From Psychrobacter sp. TAE2020 (lineage in GTDB: Bacteria; Pseudomonadota; Gammaproteobacteria; Pseudomonadales; Moraxellaceae), in NCBI RefSeq assembly GCF_018919485.1, contig NZ_JAHLMU010000001.1:865373-929372 (forward strand): a stretch of DNA of 64,000 nucleotides. The letters are read 5' to 3'. This document shows, piece by piece, positions 48,070-56,318 of the stretch. The translations under genes and the position numbers were made by a program. How positions within the stretch are numbered: position 1 is the first letter of the stretch; each line of letters begins with the position of its first letter. A model generated the notes under the pieces. The model was not told the origin of the DNA, made no database searches, and worked only from the letters and a program-made list of their open reading frames with translations.

Positions 48070-49539
48070 TTAAATGTTGTCTGTAGTAGATAGCGTGCTG
48101 GCATTGTTGACAACAGTAGGCTCTTCGCGAGGAATAAATTTATTTAACACTACCCATAGCAAGCCAAATAATGGCGATAACCAGCAGGCAAAGGCGAATG
48201 GGGCATAAGTTAAAGTGGCAATACCTAGGGTCGCTGCGACAAAGCTACCGCCCATGTTCCAAGGAATGAGTGGCGATAACAGCGTGCCGGTATCTTCGAT
48301 AGAGCGAGTGAGCGTGGTGCGCTTGTAGCCCATCTCTTGATACTTGTCTTTGAGCAGACGACCTGGCAAGACTAGCGTGGTATAGACATCACCGATGAGC
48401 GTACCAACACCGATAGTACTGGCATAAGTAGTAATCACTAGACCGAAACGCGACTTCACCATGTTATTGATTTTGGCCATGATAGCTTTTAGGGTACCGT
48501 AATGCTCGATTGAGCCGACGAAAGCTAAAGCAAAGATGGTTAAAGTAATAACCCAAGTCATAGACATCACGCCGCCTTTAGACAACAGCTGATCGACAAC
48601 CGCAAAACCGGTCTCGCTAACAAAACCATTTTGTAGAACTTTAAAAATCTCATCAACACCCACGCCTTGCATAAAGAACGCGACTAAGCCTGCGACCACT
48701 ACCCCTGACAATACCGTTGGGATAGCTGGCATTTTCATAACCGCAGCAATGACAACGACAACAGCCGGCAATAAAGTGATAATACTCAGGTTATAGTTAG
48801 CCACTAGTGAGGTTTGAATTTCTTTGATTGAGGTTAAATCGACGTTTTCCGCGCCATAACCCATGCCAATCCAAGCATAGATAATCAAGGCGGTAATCAT
48901 GGCCGGTACAGTGGTTGGCAACATGCCACGAATGTGATCCCAAAGATCAACCCCGGCAGCGGCTGGCGTTAGGTTAGTGGTGTCAGACAATGGCGACATT
49001 TTGTCACCAAAGAAAGCGCCAGAGACAATGGCGCCACCCGTTAGTGACGGCGGGATACCCAAGCCTAAACCAATACCCATCATAGCCAGACCGACTGTAC
49101 CAACCGTGCCCCAAGAGGTGCCGGTTGCCACAGAAATAATGGCACAAATAATACAAACGGAGACTAGGAAAGAGGACGGAGAGAAGACGCTAAAACCGTA
49201 ATAAAGAATAGTGGGAACTGTACCAGCGATAATCCAAGCGCCAATTAGCATACCGACCCCCATCAAGATAATCATGGCCGGCAAGCCGATTTTTACCACC
49301 TTTAAAAAGCGCTCTTCCATGCCCTCCCAGCTGCGACCACGGATCTTCATAAACAGACCAGTAATTAAGATGCCGCAAGCTAGCGGAATATGCGGAGTAA
49401 AGTCTTTAAAGACAAAGAACTGTACCATCAGGAGAATGGCCGTTAATAGTAGCGGAGCAATATCTAGCAGAAAGCTAGAGGAAGGATCATAGCCTTCGAT
49501 ATCAGGGTTTGGTGACTTGTGCGGGGTTTGTGTATTCAT
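48070..49539 (-). CDS. NhaC-family transporter, candidate lysine permease
   Basis: A 489-residue inner-membrane protein of the NhaC Na+/H+ antiporter family with about 11-12 helices, starting at ATG 49539 (AGGTAG upstream). Family segments are ATGTSWGTVGTVGLAMMGIG, GAFFGDKMSPLSDTTNLTPAAAG (about 195-217) and GVGTLIGDVYTTLVLPGRLL. NhaC proteins swap Na+ and H+, but one subgroup (LysW) is predicted to carry lysine because a lysine riboswitch controls it in other bacteria. Being 17 bp before amaA in a lysine/pipecolate cluster argues for uptake of lysine or pipecolate. I see no lysine riboswitch in the leader here. Confidence 0.85.
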   Translation of the reverse strand: MNTQTPHKSPNPDIEGYDPSSSFLLDIAPLLLTAILLMVQFFVFKDFTPHIPLACGILITGLFMKIRGRSWEGMEERFLKVVKIGLPAMIILMGVGMLIGAWIIAGTVPTILYYGFSVFSPSSFLVSVCIICAIISVATGTSWGTVGTVGLAMMGIGLGLGIPPSLTGGAIVSGAFFGDKMSPLSDTTNLTPAAAGVDLWDHIRGMLPTTVPAMITALIIYAWIGMGYGAENVDLTSIKEIQTSLVANYNLSIITLLPAVVVVIAAVMKMPAIPTVLSGVVVAGLVAFFMQGVGVDEIFKVLQNGFVSETGFAVVDQLLSKGGVMSMTWVITLTIFALAFVGSIEHYGTLKAIMAKINNMVKSRFGLVITTYASTIGVGTLIGDVYTTLVLPGRLLKDKYQEMGYKRTTLTRSIEDTGTLLSPLIPWNMGGSFVAATLGIATLTYAPFAFACWLSPLFGLLWVVLNKFIPREEPTVVNNASTLSTTDNI

Positions 49540-50046
49540 GATATATCTACCTATCCTAGTAGTTAAAACCAAATCCATTGGTATATAGTCGTAGTACGGT
49601 GTTGCTGATTGGTCAATCTAAAACCAACCTAGTGACCTAAGTCACCTCTAAAAATAGATTTAAATTAAATTATTAATTAAAACAATAACTTAGGTATTAT
49701 ATTAAGCAATAAAATATTACCATCGGTCAAAACAGATGTTTAAAAGGTATTAATTAATAATTAAAAATAAAAGAATTTAAAAATAAAGCGTTAAAACTTA
49801 ATATTGATTCAGATATTTAATAACCCTTTTTAGGGACTATTAATCATCTAAAGACTTACTAAAAAGCTTGAATAGAATGGCAATAAAAAGTAATGCAAAT
49901 TAGGACAATAGTTGTTACTGTTTTTTTATAACTGGCTTTAGGCTATTATTTGCCTATATAGTCAGTCCATTCAAGATTTAGCACAGAGTCACTGGTATAA
50001 GTTTGCGCCTGCCTCAGTCATATCATGACTTCTAGCCAGAAAAATT

Positions 50047-50067
50047 ATATCAGTGACTCACTGATAT
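50047..50067. promoter_or_regulatory. Perfect 21-bp palindrome, candidate operator
   Basis: ATATCAGTGA and TCACTGATAT flank a single central C. A related half-site TCACTGGTATA lies at 49989-49999. The form suits a dimeric repressor or activator. Confidence 0.6.
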
Positions 50068-50111
50068 ACTAGTTTTAAATAGGATTGACTCTATTAAAAA
50101 GGTTAAAGGGC

Positions 50112-50140
50112 AGTTAAGCGCACATAACGCGCGCTTAACT
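50112..50140 (-). terminator. Hairpin downstream of amaB
   Basis: AGTTAAGCGC and GCGCTTAACT form a 10-bp perfect stem with a 9-nt loop, about 57 bp past the amaB stop. T residues follow on the minus strand only after some bases, so termination strength is uncertain. Confidence 0.6.
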
Positions 50141-50196
50141 AAGTAAAAATACAATCAGCTCGCTTTAAAAATACTTAGCGATAATTACAGTTTGGC

Positions 50197-51687
50197 CTAA
50201 CCGAAGTTAATGCCTTGCGCTAGAGGTAGCTCAGTTGAGTAGTTGACCGTATTGGTCTGACGACGCATGTAGTTTTTCCACGCATCAGAGCCTGACTCAC
50301 GACCACCGCCGGTTTCTTTTTCACCGCCAAACGCGCCACCAATCTCAGCACCACTAGTACCGATATTGACGTTAGCAATACCACAGTCACTACCGCGAGC
50401 GCTTAAGAACAGCTCAGCTTCACGCAAGTCATTGGTAAATACGCAGGAAGACAGACCTTGTGGTACATCGTTTTGCATCTCTAAGGCTTCGTCAAATTCT
50501 GTGTACGTCATGACATATAGGATGGGTGCAAAGGTCTCATGACGCACTACGTCGTTTTGCTCATCCATCTCAACGATGGCGGGCGTGACATAGTAGGCGT
50601 TTGGATACTTATCTTGTAATACTCGCTCACCACCAGTGACTTTACCGCCAGATTCCCGAGCTTTGGTCAAAGAGTCTTGCATGTTATTAAAGCTATCTTG
50701 GTCGATTAATGGACCGACCAAATTGCCTTCTAGCGGATGGCCGATGCTGACGGTTGAGTAAGCGGCTTTCACACGGGGCAAGATGTCATCTTTCACTGAC
50801 TCGTGAACGAATAGACGGCGTAGCGAGGTACAACGCTGACCGGCCGTACCGACTGCTGAGAATAGAATGCCACGTAGAGCTAAGTCTAAATCAGCACTTG
50901 GCGTTAGGATCATGGCGTTGTTGCCACCAAGCTCAAGTAAAGACTTACCAAAGCGCTCAGCGACTTTAGGACCTACGATTCTGCCCATACGCGTGCTGCC
51001 TGTCGCACTGACTAGCGCCACATCGTTATGCTCAACCAAAGCGTTACCAACATCGGCTTCGCCCAATAGGATTTGCGACAAGTTAGCAGGCGCATCACCA
51101 AATTTGGCTAAGGCTTTCTCAAACAACGCTTGGCAAGCAATGGCAGTTAGTGGGGTTTTTTCTGAAGGCTTCCAAATTACTGGGTTACCACAAACTAAAG
51201 CTAATGCGGTGTTCCATGACCAAACGGCGACTGGGAAGTTAAATGCTGAAATGACCGCGATGACGCCTAGGGGCTGCCAAGTTTCGCGCATGTGGTGACC
51301 AGGACGCTCTGAGGCGATGGTTAGGCCATAAAGCTGACGGGATAGACCTACTGCAAAGTCACAGATATCGATCATCTCTTGGACTTCACCTAGACCTTCT
51401 TCTTTGATTTTACCGGCCTCTAGAGAGACTAGAGCGCCTAGGTTTTCTTTGTGCTCACGCAGCACTTCGCCCAAAATACGGACCAATTCGCCACGCTTAG
51501 GAGCGGGTACTGTACGCCATTCTTTGAAGGCTTTTTTAGCATTTTGTATTTGGCTGTCGACATCGCTCACTTGATGCAAAGTGACTTTACCGATGACTTC
51601 GCCATCGATAGGGCTTTTGACTGCAAAATCGCCCGTTTGGTACTGACTCTCATCGACGCCCATGGCCGACATATATTGCTTAATCAT
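50197..51687 (-). CDS. amaB: L-aminoadipate-semialdehyde dehydrogenase (ALDH7 family)
   Basis: An aldehyde dehydrogenase of 496 residues from the ATG at 51687 (GGAG upstream; the frame is open further but unsupported). The catalytic Glu252 (LELGG) and Cys286 (GQRCTSLRR) are present. The C-terminus GGEKETGGGRESGSDAW and MRRQTNTVNYSTELPLAQGI is the antiquitin/ALDH7 pattern. That group oxidises aminoadipate semialdehyde (in equilibrium with piperideine-6-carboxylate) to L-2-aminoadipate with NAD(P)+. It comes after hglS and before the NhaC-type gene. Confidence 0.9.
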   Translation of the reverse strand: MIKQYMSAMGVDESQYQTGDFAVKSPIDGEVIGKVTLHQVSDVDSQIQNAKKAFKEWRTVPAPKRGELVRILGEVLREHKENLGALVSLEAGKIKEEGLGEVQEMIDICDFAVGLSRQLYGLTIASERPGHHMRETWQPLGVIAVISAFNFPVAVWSWNTALALVCGNPVIWKPSEKTPLTAIACQALFEKALAKFGDAPANLSQILLGEADVGNALVEHNDVALVSATGSTRMGRIVGPKVAERFGKSLLELGGNNAMILTPSADLDLALRGILFSAVGTAGQRCTSLRRLFVHESVKDDILPRVKAAYSTVSIGHPLEGNLVGPLIDQDSFNNMQDSLTKARESGGKVTGGERVLQDKYPNAYYVTPAIVEMDEQNDVVRHETFAPILYVMTYTEFDEALEMQNDVPQGLSSCVFTNDLREAELFLSARGSDCGIANVNIGTSGAEIGGAFGGEKETGGGRESGSDAWKNYMRRQTNTVNYSTELPLAQGINFG

Positions 51688-51856
51688 ACTGACTCCTTTG
51701 TATAGTATTTCATTACGTCCTTGCACCCCTATTAAACTACCCTGCTGTTGCACAAGTTGCAAAATAATAAATTTCTTGCAGTCATTCATTTTTGGAATGG
51801 CACATTAAACTTATGGGATTAAAGCTGAATTGATCATAGTTTTAACTAGTTATTAG

Positions 51857-53275
51857 CTATGCCACCTGTTGTAATGACGCAAGACACGCCTGTAAGCTCT
51901 CATCTTGCCTCTGCGCGTAGAGTGCAAGCTCATCATGCACACTCGCTCCTAAGGCCTGCTCAAACTCTTGCTGGTTTGATTGACCCTCATAGCTGCTTGC
52001 AATATCGCTATGGAGATTGGATTGAAAAATACCGGCCGCACTGACTGGCAAAAAGTCTTCATAAACAATCGGCTCGATTCGGATAACGTCTTGTTCGATG
52101 AGCTGCTGTAGATTGCTCGTGGAAACATCCAAACCTGTTAATGGCGCAGAATCAGCTTGGTTAGGTTGATAATGAAAATAAGCTAGCTGCTCATCATGCA
52201 AGGTTTTATAGTCATCTGGGAAGGCGGCAAAAGACTCGCTGAGCAATTGATAATACTGCTGAGCGTTGTTTTCATTTGCTGTTCCCCCTAACTTTTCACG
52301 CGCCTCACTAAGCAATTGATCGTACAAGGCACGTCCTTTCGGTGTTAACGCGACGCCGCGCTGCTCAATCTCACCAAAGCGAGCGGTATGCTGGCCGGAC
52401 TGGTACTGGCCATCTGCGCCTTTAAAGCTCACAGGCTCTACCAATGCCTTAAAGCTGGTCTGACGCAGCAGAATTGGGCAGTTGCGACGTGGCGGCCCTT
52501 CGATGATAGCCTTTGGGGGAATACCGCGGCTGTGCATGCCCTGTTGCACCGCATCAATATCTAGCGTCCGCGGGGTTAAATGATTGATATGTGGGCCTTT
52601 AAACCCGACCACATCAGCAATCAGTTGATGCTGACCGGCCAACTGCTCGTAGATGTCTTTGGCAATGGGCGACTGCTCATGCCAGCGGAAGGTTTCTAGC
52701 GCTTGTTCGACAAATTGCTCGCCTTGCTCTTTAGTTAGACCACCCTGTTGCTCATAAGTTTCGATTAGTTTGACCACGCCATCAGTAAAGATGTTACGGG
52801 CATCTAAAGCGGCTTGGGCTTGCTGTCTGAGCATCTCATCACCGATCAAATCTAGACGCAATAGCGAAGTGAATACGCGGAACGGACTGTTATTCAAAGA
52901 CACCGTATCAATCGCGCGAAACGCTGTAGAATGCACCGGCACGCCTGCAGGAGCTAAGTCATAGTAGCCCACCGGCTGCATACCCATGATAGCGAATAAG
53001 CGGCGCATCATCGCCAATTCTGCTGCCGTACCCAAGCGAATCGCGCCATGACGCTCCATGCTCAATCTATCGATTTCACCGGTATTTTTCAGCTGCTCTG
53101 CAATCTCGGGTTGCTGCGCTAATACTTCCTCATTGACCTCAGCGACGAGTTCCATCAGGTCGGTATAAAGCGGTACTTCGGTTTGGTACATCTTGGACAT
53201 GGCTAGCGAGAAACTATGACGGATAGCATCACTACTTATAAAGTCTTGGTTTGAACTCAGTTGCTCTGAACTCAC
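51857..53275 (-). CDS. hglS: 2-oxoadipate dioxygenase/decarboxylase HglS (DUF1338)
   Basis: A 472-residue non-haem iron enzyme of the DUF1338/YdcJ family. In P. putida, HglS turns 2-oxoadipate into D-2-hydroxyglutarate and CO2 using O2. Presumed metal ligands are His76 (RHGAIRLGT, with Arg80 binding substrate), His232 (NHLTPRTLDI) and a glutamate in FGEIEQRG (about 300-304); these align with the HglS ligands as I recall them. Length is near the Pseudomonas protein (about 464). The start is GTG, with AAGGGG nine bases upstream. It lies 53 bp after the aminotransferase gene that would make its substrate. Confidence 0.87.
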   Translation of the reverse strand: MSSEQLSSNQDFISSDAIRHSFSLAMSKMYQTEVPLYTDLMELVAEVNEEVLAQQPEIAEQLKNTGEIDRLSMERHGAIRLGTAAELAMMRRLFAIMGMQPVGYYDLAPAGVPVHSTAFRAIDTVSLNNSPFRVFTSLLRLDLIGDEMLRQQAQAALDARNIFTDGVVKLIETYEQQGGLTKEQGEQFVEQALETFRWHEQSPIAKDIYEQLAGQHQLIADVVGFKGPHINHLTPRTLDIDAVQQGMHSRGIPPKAIIEGPPRRNCPILLRQTSFKALVEPVSFKGADGQYQSGQHTARFGEIEQRGVALTPKGRALYDQLLSEAREKLGGTANENNAQQYYQLLSESFAAFPDDYKTLHDEQLAYFHYQPNQADSAPLTGLDVSTSNLQQLIEQDVIRIEPIVYEDFLPVSAAGIFQSNLHSDIASSYEGQSNQQEFEQALGASVHDELALYAQRQDESLQACLASLQQVA

Positions 53276-53328
53276 AATTATTCCCCTTAAATTGGCTTAA
53301 ATAACAAAACAGATAGGCAAAACGTTTA

Positions 53329-54597
53329 CTAAATCGGCAGCTCATTAGGAATAGACGCTAGGATGCCCTTTAAGATATCTAGACCTTGTTGCAAAGTCTC
53401 AGGCTCAATGGTTAATGGCGGCAGTAGACGAATAATATGGCGGTATTTGCCACTCGGCATCAACAGCAAACCCTGCTTACGACCTTCCGCTAAGATATAA
53501 GCCATAACGCTCGGATGCGTGCCGTGAGAGGGATGGCGTAGCTCGATGCCGCGCATAGCGCCGATACCGGTTAGACCGTATAGCCAAGGGGTCAGACCCT
53601 CTTCTTGCCACTGCTCAATCGTTGCTGCAATAGTCTGTTGATAGTGTTTGGCCGAGTCCCAAACGGCGTCCTCCATCATAATATCGAGGGTCGCATTGGC
53701 AGCCGCACAGGCGACAGGATTGCCCGAATAAGTGCCGCCCAAGCTGCCTTTGGGTAGGTCGTTCATCACGCTACCTTTGCCAATCACCGCGCCCAATGGC
53801 ATACCACCGGCAATACTTTTGCCCAATAGGATCATATCGGGCTCGATCCCTAAATGACTGAAGGCAAAGGGGGTACCGGTACGGCCAAAGCCCGATTGAA
53901 TCTCATCCATAATCAGCAAGATGCCGTTATCATCACAGAATTTACGCAGGTACTGAGCAAATGCTGGCGACATTAATTGAAAACCACCCTCGCCTTGCAC
54001 CGGCTCCATGATGACAGCACCAATGTTATGAATATCGGTTTCGACTTCGAATAGGCGCAGCAAAGCGTCAATGGCCTGCTGGTCACTGATGTCATTGTCG
54101 GGGCTTGGGAATGGAATATGGTAGACGCTGCCAGCAAGAGGGCCAAGACCGCGTTTATAGGGAGCCACTTTACCATTCAAGTTGACGGCAGCAAGGGTAC
54201 GGCCATGAAAACCACCATCAAAGGCAATGACACCGACCCGGCCGGTCTTCATACGCGCGACTTTAATAGCGTTTTCAGTCGCTTCGGCACCGCAGTTGGT
54301 CAGCATGCCCGCCAGCTCGCCTTCAATGGGGATCAAATCGCAGAGTCTGGGCATGAGGGTTTGATAGGGGACGTGTCCGGCGGCATTATAAGCGTAGTGG
54401 ATGAGATTTTGTGACTGCTCGACGATAGCCTCAACGATGTGCGGGTGGCAGTGGCCAAAGTTTAATACCCCGATACCACCGACGAAATCAATATAGCACT
54501 TGCCGTCGGTATCCCAAACGTGCGCATTTTTGCCTTTGCTAAGGGTTACTGGATGCACCATGGTGAATGCACCGGTAACGTTATATAACGGTTCCAT
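53329..54597 (-). CDS. Class III aminotransferase, probable 2-aminoadipate transaminase
   Basis: A 422-residue PLP-dependent enzyme of the GabT/ArgD fold. The PLP lysine is Lys260 (LLGKSIAGGMPLGAV), with Asp231 in DEIQSGFGRTG and the phosphate-binding NCGAEATENAIK (101-112). By similarity it could use 4-aminobutyrate, ornithine or 2-aminoadipate. In P. putida a GabT-like enzyme converts 2-aminoadipate to 2-oxoadipate. Here the gene lies between the regulator and hglS in a cluster that makes aminoadipate and uses oxoadipate, so that reaction is the best guess. First gene of the operon behind the LysR gene. Confidence 0.85.
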   Translation of the reverse strand: MEPLYNVTGAFTMVHPVTLSKGKNAHVWDTDGKCYIDFVGGIGVLNFGHCHPHIVEAIVEQSQNLIHYAYNAAGHVPYQTLMPRLCDLIPIEGELAGMLTNCGAEATENAIKVARMKTGRVGVIAFDGGFHGRTLAAVNLNGKVAPYKRGLGPLAGSVYHIPFPSPDNDISDQQAIDALLRLFEVETDIHNIGAVIMEPVQGEGGFQLMSPAFAQYLRKFCDDNGILLIMDEIQSGFGRTGTPFAFSHLGIEPDMILLGKSIAGGMPLGAVIGKGSVMNDLPKGSLGGTYSGNPVACAAANATLDIMMEDAVWDSAKHYQQTIAATIEQWQEEGLTPWLYGLTGIGAMRGIELRHPSHGTHPSVMAYILAEGRKQGLLLMPSGKYRHIIRLLPPLTIEPETLQQGLDILKGILASIPNELPI

Positions 54598-54737
54598 GAA
54601 CGTCTCTCGTCTTCCTTGAGTTAGACCCTCATTTCAACAAAACCATAGGGTTTGGGCAAACGAATAATAGTTGGGCAGGCCTGCCTTTTTTTCATTGTTG
54701 GACTCACGTTTTGGTTATGATCGCCAAAACACAACCG

Positions 54738-54753
54738 CTATAGCATGCTGTAG
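54738..54753. promoter_or_regulatory. Near-perfect 16-bp palindrome in the aminotransferase promoter
   Basis: CTATAGCATGCTGTAG is symmetrical at 14 of 16 positions. It lies between the LysR gene and the first catabolic gene and may be the LysR target. Confidence 0.4.
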
Positions 54754-54829
54754 AAACCGTTCTACCTTGGCTCTGTGGCAACTTGCTATAGTCCTTTTTA
54801 AACCCCTTCTAGCCCTGTTATAAAAATCT

Positions 54830-55807
54830 TCACTCGTGGCTAACACTGTTAAAAGTAATACCCAGTGAGCTGGCCAATTCAATCTGACTTTGGCTTGAGG
54901 TCTGCAAATAGTTAGCTATCCAGGCTTGCATCACTTTGGTTTTATGCGAATTGCCCAGCGATAGTGGGAACGACATATAGTAAGCGCCTCTACCCTTCGC
55001 CGCATAACTCCACGCGGTAACCAATTGACCCGATTGTAGCTCCGGTGCTACTAGACGTAGCGGCACTAAAGCTACTCCATAACCGCTTAAAGCTGCTGAA
55101 ATACAAGCATGAAAGGTATCAAAACGTGGCCCTACAAAAGTCCCATCCAAGCTAATAAGCTGCTGCTTAAAGTACTCATACCAAGCGCTCGGTCGTGAGC
55201 TCAGTTGTAGCAAGACATGGCTACCTAACTGCAGCGGCTGTAACGGTTGGCCCTGCAAATAATCCGGGTGGCAAACCGCCACACAGTACTCATCAAATAA
55301 TTTGATAGTCTCCATTCCCGACCAAGTCCCCTCCCCATATAAGAACGCAATATCGATATCGTGCTCTTCAGAGAAAAACGGCCCCACCTGCTCTTTGATC
55401 TCCAACCTAATCAAAGGATTAACCTGACTAAACCCTTGTAGCGCCGGAATCAGCCAACGGGCACAAAAAGTCGGATGCGAGACCATTTTCAGTATTTCGA
55501 CATTACTACTGTGCGACATCAACTTAGTCGTGGCCGTCTCAATATTTTTTAGAATATTGAGCACATCGATATAGTAGTCTTTGCCCGCTGGCGTCAGCGA
55601 GATACGCTGTGAAGTGCGATAAAACAAAGAAATATTAAGCATCTCTTCTAACTGCGCGACTTGCTTGCTCACGGCACTTTGCGTCATGTGCAGCTCTAAG
55701 GCGGCATTGGTAAAACTCAAATGGCGAGCTGCCGTCTCAAAGCACTGCATAGCGGTAGTTGAGGGGTATTTTCTGAAGGAGAGAGGGTTGGAAGTATCTG
55801 GTTGCAT
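54830..55807 (-). CDS. LysR-family transcriptional regulator
   Basis: A 325-residue regulator. The winged HTH covers about residues 13-75 (KYPSTTAMQCFETAARHLSFTNAALELHMTQSAVSKQVAQLEEMLNISLFYR), and the C-terminal effector domain follows the LysR two-lobe pattern. The form, with AARHLSFTNAALELHMTQSAVSKQ, is of the GcvA-like branch. It precedes the catabolic genes on the same strand by about 230 bp and reads away from ddh. This suggests control of the lysine/pipecolate cluster and maybe of ddh. The effector is unknown; a pathway intermediate such as aminoadipate or pipecolate is plausible. Confidence 0.9.
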   Translation of the reverse strand: MQPDTSNPLSFRKYPSTTAMQCFETAARHLSFTNAALELHMTQSAVSKQVAQLEEMLNISLFYRTSQRISLTPAGKDYYIDVLNILKNIETATTKLMSHSSNVEILKMVSHPTFCARWLIPALQGFSQVNPLIRLEIKEQVGPFFSEEHDIDIAFLYGEGTWSGMETIKLFDEYCVAVCHPDYLQGQPLQPLQLGSHVLLQLSSRPSAWYEYFKQQLISLDGTFVGPRFDTFHACISAALSGYGVALVPLRLVAPELQSGQLVTAWSYAAKGRGAYYMSFPLSLGNSHKTKVMQAWIANYLQTSSQSQIELASSLGITFNSVSHE

Positions 55808-56318
55808 AATATATTTTTTCTTATTTTTATGACCGTAAAGGTGTAGTAGTTGCCCAAATAATAACCAATAAATGACTAATTGTTAGTTAATAATTGACCG
55901 CTGCCCTCTGTTCAAAACTCTAACATCGAGCAAATATAACTATAGATTCGGCTAATATTAACAAGAGTCTTGGCTAAGTTTCAATAAGCTTAGAAGGTTG
56001 TGTTAAACGATAAAATTACACACTCGACAAAACATAATGGATCAAGCCCTGTTGTAGGGTGTATATCGAGAGGACTATAGTGAAAAACGGTCATTAAGTT
56101 GACTAGGAGCAGAAATTTATTACGGTAATCGCTTAACTGTCAGCTATAATTAAGGTGTTTACGGACTACCTCTTTTTAAATTTTATTTTCTGCAAATAAT
56201 AATACTAGTAAGTGACGTGCAGCTTACGGCACACCCTTATCAGTTAACCTGTATTACTTGATAAATATCACCTCAACAGTAACTGACTGTTCGCTACAAT
56301 AACGTAAGGCTAATCATA
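55808..56318. promoter_or_regulatory. Divergent promoter region between the LysR gene and ddh
   Basis: A 511-bp intergenic region. An inverted repeat AACAGT-5 nt-ACTGTT lies at 56275-56291, 28 bp before the ddh start, and could be an operator. Otherwise AT-rich with no gene. Confidence 0.5.

Larger units (their letters stand above)
49540..50196. promoter_or_regulatory. AT-rich regulatory region before the NhaC-amaA operon
   Basis: A 657-bp stretch with very high AT content in its middle (49660-49900). Near its far end lies a perfect 21-bp palindrome (50047-50067) and a similar half-site at 49989-49999. Closer to the gene are short inverted repeats (GTGAC/GTCAC near 49632-49645). Confidence 0.6.

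Noticed and set aside
49540..49660. Possible lysine riboswitch before the NhaC-type gene (a TAGAGGTGA-like string on the minus strand)
   Set aside because: Only the opening string resembles an L box. The roughly 110-nt leader is too short and lacks the further conserved segments and stems.
54674..54692. GGCAGGCCTGCC plus T-run as a plus-strand terminator
   Set aside because: The stem could be only about four pairs with a 4-nt loop, and no plus-strand gene ends nearby.
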